From positions 4,155,501 to 4,219,500 of the forward strand of contig JALIRH010000010.1 in assembly GCA_023055505.1 (NCBI GenBank): a DNA stretch of 64,000 bases. Direction: 5' to 3'. The position numbers were made by a program, and so were the translations under genes. Position 1 is the stretch's first letter; each line of letters opens with the position of its first letter. The DNA comes from Callipepla californica brunnescens. Its lineage: Eukaryota > Chordata > Aves > Galliformes > Odontophoridae. Below are positions 61,018 through 64,000 of the stretch, piece after piece. The notes under the pieces were generated by a model. That model saw nothing but the letters and a program-made list of their open reading frames with translations, had not been told where the DNA came from and ran no database searches.

Positions 61018-64000
61018 GTATAAAATGATATGGTATAATAGCTTTACCTTTTGGGTAAATTTTTAAGAGGGATAATGTCTGCTCGTGAGCCTGAGTTAAG
61101 GTCCTGTTGATGCGACTCTGGAACAGGTGCTATGTATAGTTCCATTAATGTTTGTCTTCAGATTTTTGTAGCATTAGAAATTTTCAACTTCACATCACTC
61201 TACAATGTTAGTTCTGAAGAACTGTGTGTGTGTAAACTTTGTAATTTTAACAGAATATTTTATATTAATTAAATTATTTCTATCATTCTTTACCTCAACC
61301 GTAACACTGAGAGGTTGGGTTTTATTCAAAATATGTAATTTATTGTCTTTTTTGATACTGACTAGATTGTTTTGCTCTTGTATTTTCTGTTAGAATCTTG
61401 TCTATAACAATCAGTTTAATTCTGAAGGAAACAAACTGAAAATCCAGTTAAATAATACAGAAAATGCAACATCATGTCAGTCGGGAGGAATGCTGTAAAC
61501 ATTAGGATCAAGTAAATGGAACAGCCTGGCATCTGTCAGCTTGTCTTATCCTATGGAATTTCACAGAATTGCTTACCACACAGAAAGACAGAAATAGATC
61601 ATTTATTATCCCCAAATTATTTTGGAGAGACAAGAAATTTTGCAATTCCAGCTACATCTCTAATTCTGGAATCCAGTGTCATTCTTGGATATGCTGGTGG
61701 CTGGCAGAAGTAACTGTATTGTGTAAAATGAGTACAGAATCTGTTCATCTCTCTCCTTCAGCAATTTCATTTTAAAAGTATTTGCAGTCTGCAAGGTGCT
61801 AGCATGTTTTTTAGATCATGTAGTGTGGGGAATTTTATGTCTTTTGAGCGGCACAGGTGTTGAATTCTGCACCATTTTGTGGATGATTAATATCTCTAAG
61901 AAGTTCTTTCACCTCTCAGTAAACTCAGTACACTTCCATTCAAGGGATAGCACAGGGGTCCAAGCTGTTAAAATGCACGGGGCACTTTTTGTTCAGTGAG
62001 CTGTAGTGTGAATTTTCAGACCACCAGCTGCCCTGCACCGGCTTGCCTCTTTGGGCAGTTCTCTCACTGTCTAACTTAGGCACAGAATGTAGGTGGTGTG
62101 AATAACACTTCAGTGTCAACTAAGTGAAAGTCGTTTATTTCTCTTGAAAAACCAGTAAGCTGCTTCCCGCTTGGTACGTGTTAAGATTTCATATGGAGAA
62201 GCAAGTGTGTTTTACATTTGTGTTGACATACTCACATCCAGGTAGCTAAACTTGCAGTATGTAGTTGATCAAATGTACTTCACTTGGAGAAAATTAGCCT
62301 GGCTTGAATGAGGTTGTTGGGTTTTTTTGAGTAAGAAAAGGCTATGCAGTTATTAAAATCCCTGTGAACCACAAGCAAATATGTAAGTTTCCCTAATTCT
62401 CTTGTTGTCATTCACTGTATTATTTCCATTTTGTCTATTTCCCAAACTTTATATTCCTCATGGAGGAGACTGAACAGTCCAAACACAATTCCTTGTCTCA
62501 TTCTGATCAGCAGTCTTACATTAGTAAGATAAGTTTAACGTGTGATGCAGCAGTGCTTGGCATTAGGGAGTGCCCTTAGAGGCTCAAACAAGTCTAAATC
62601 ACTAATGATGTTAATATAATCTTTCATTACTTCTTGAAAGGTCACCCCCTTATGAGCTTAGTTTAAATTTTGTGTTCTTAGCTAGCACAGGGTAGTTTTT
62701 GGAGTCAAAAGGAAACTCGTCCCAGTTCCACAAGGTATGAGTCAGAGACATCTGCGGAAGTTGCATTCTGCTGTTGGCTTTGTGCAGCCGCAGTGTAGCC
62801 TCCAGTTGATCAGCGTTGCTGTCACTGCCAAGGACTGTTCAGTCAGACGTGCAGTATTAAAAAAGGTCACTTGGTGAAGGAATATGATTTGCCAGAGGGA
62901 AGCATGTTCACGCTAATCCCAGTCCCAGTTTCTCTCCTGTGAGCTAAGTATGGCCGTGTAATGCCGCAGCCATTTTCATAAAAAATGAAGGTAACGGCAA
63001 ATGCAGACTGTGGATTAGGGAGGGACAGCTGTGGAGGAGAGAGATCTACATGAAACTCCCTTTAATTCTGTTGTTGAGCAAGATTTCTGTGTAAATGATG
63101 GATGTTTATGGAGATTCAGAGATCAGCTGTTGTAGTATTTTGAGAACCATGTGTCCCCGAGGACAGCATAGAATTTGCTGTCTTCATACAGCAGTTCTCT
63201 GGGATTAGGCAGGATCACAAGAGCTGTGATGGCAAGTAAGGAGCAACCCTGGAGCCCTGGCACTGGTGTGTCAGCCCTGGCACTGCTCTGCCTGACAGGA
63301 GTCCAGGCGTGACTGCACAGATTGTGGCACCTGACCGGGGACAGGTGTAGCTGGGTCCTGGGGTGCCTGCCCAGCCACGGAGCAGCCCCAGTGCACAGCC
63401 TGCCAGTCACCCATTGTGGTTCGTGTCACTCGGCACAGCAAAGAAGTGAAACTTCTCCATGTGGTATGAGCAGCTCTGCTTGGGGAGCACTGTCCTTGGG
63501 GCCATGTCCTGTGCAGGGCCATGTGACTGCTTGCACAGTGCCACACTCCACACTGCACAGTCAGCACGTCACTGTGGGCATAGCCACTGCCTGGAGCTCT
63601 GTGCTTTAGAAATGAAGGTGTGTCTTAAAACGGAGGTTTTAAGAGTTGGGCCATTTTTCCTCGTACAAAAGAAATAGCCGTAAGAGTAGTTTGTGTCAAC
63701 TGGTTAGGCTGGATGAAAATAACTGCTGCATATCTTTTGTTCCTCATCAGCCCCCTGTTTTTTCTATCTTAACATGTGGTTGATTTTCTTTATTTAAATG
63801 GACTTTGCCAGCTACTCAATGTGGGTTAGTCTCTAATAACTCTGAAAGATATGACTACAGATTCTTACATCTGGCAAATAACTGCTTTTTCCTGAGTGAA
63901 AACAAACACAGTTCCACTCCCATACGTTTCTGCCTTTGACTCAGCAGTGTTAGTAGGAGTACACCCACATCCTAGCAGTGTGTAACTGAAGTTACTGAGG
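61018..64000 (+). other. CREB1: CREB1 intron 2 (partial)
   Basis: The donor is CAG|GTATAA. The rest of the window is intronic. Exon 3, expected to begin with codons for VSMPAAHATSS, is not found. A GC-richer part at about 63200-63600 holds a 13-base direct repeat (AGCCCTGGCACTG at 63253 and 63273). Nothing else is recognised. Confidence 0.88.

Noticed and set aside
61018..64000. CREB1 exon 3
   Set aside because: I looked for a sequence encoding VSMPAAHATSS and the following residues and found none before the right edge.
1..64000. tRNA, rRNA, histone stem-loop, CRISPR, intact endogenous retrovirus or transposase gene
   Set aside because: No A/B-box pair, repeat-spacer array, LTR pair or conserved polymerase or transposase motif was seen on either strand.

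Overview
This is a vertebrate nuclear window, almost certainly from a bird and probably a galliform such as chicken. Two things support this. Several 3'-end fragments of the avian LINE family CR1 are present (near 11.16, 23.70, 35.99 and 39.78 kb), recognisable by the tail repeat ATAGAATC and the adjacent GGTTGGAAAAGACC-type block. Two exons of CREB1, the cAMP-response-element-binding protein gene, are recognisable with exact splice borders. There are no prokaryotic operons, CRISPR arrays, rRNA or tRNA genes, or intact viral or transposon coding regions. Most long open frames are chance frames in non-coding DNA or in a GC-rich CpG island.

Layout. (1) Positions 1-540 are a CpG-rich promoter cut by the left edge. 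It has an inverted CCAAT box, a MEF2-type CTATTTTTAG and a TATATAAG box, all placed for rightward transcription, followed by an AATAAA about 510 bases past the expected start. I do not recognise the gene. (2) From 0.7 to 41.9 kb I find no recognisable protein-coding exon. It is intergenic-type DNA with simple repeats, CR1 scraps, a long G tract at 24.2 kb and several AT-rich blocks crowded with TAAT/ATTA motifs (about 10.6, 11.8, 14.1, 21.1, 24.1, 27.6, 30.5, 31.3, 32.6 and 36.7 kb) that look like candidate distal regulatory elements. In mammals the 5' neighbour of CREB1 is KLF7, so this may be the KLF7-CREB1 interval; that is inference. (3) From 41.9 to 43.7 kb lies the CREB1 CpG island and promoter. 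It contains a degenerate promoter repeat and the non-coding first exon, which ends at 42845. (4) From 42846 to 60895 is CREB1 intron 1 (18,050 bases). (5) Positions 60896-61017 are CREB1 exon 2, with the start codon and the first 38 codons. (6) From 61018 to the right edge is the start of intron 2; exon 3 is not reached.

The window is therefore best read as the upstream regulatory flank, promoter and 5' end of CREB1. The points most worth a second look are: (a) the CREB1 exon 1 leader, which carries four CRE-like half-sites and an internal AATAAA; (b) the exon 2 acceptor, which is directly followed by a donor-like GTAACT (recursive-splicing geometry); (c) the two closely spaced start codons of CREB1; (d) the tandem-like TTTCCG repeat in the promoter; and (e) the unidentified promoter at the left edge. 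I did not find a convincing new biological system.
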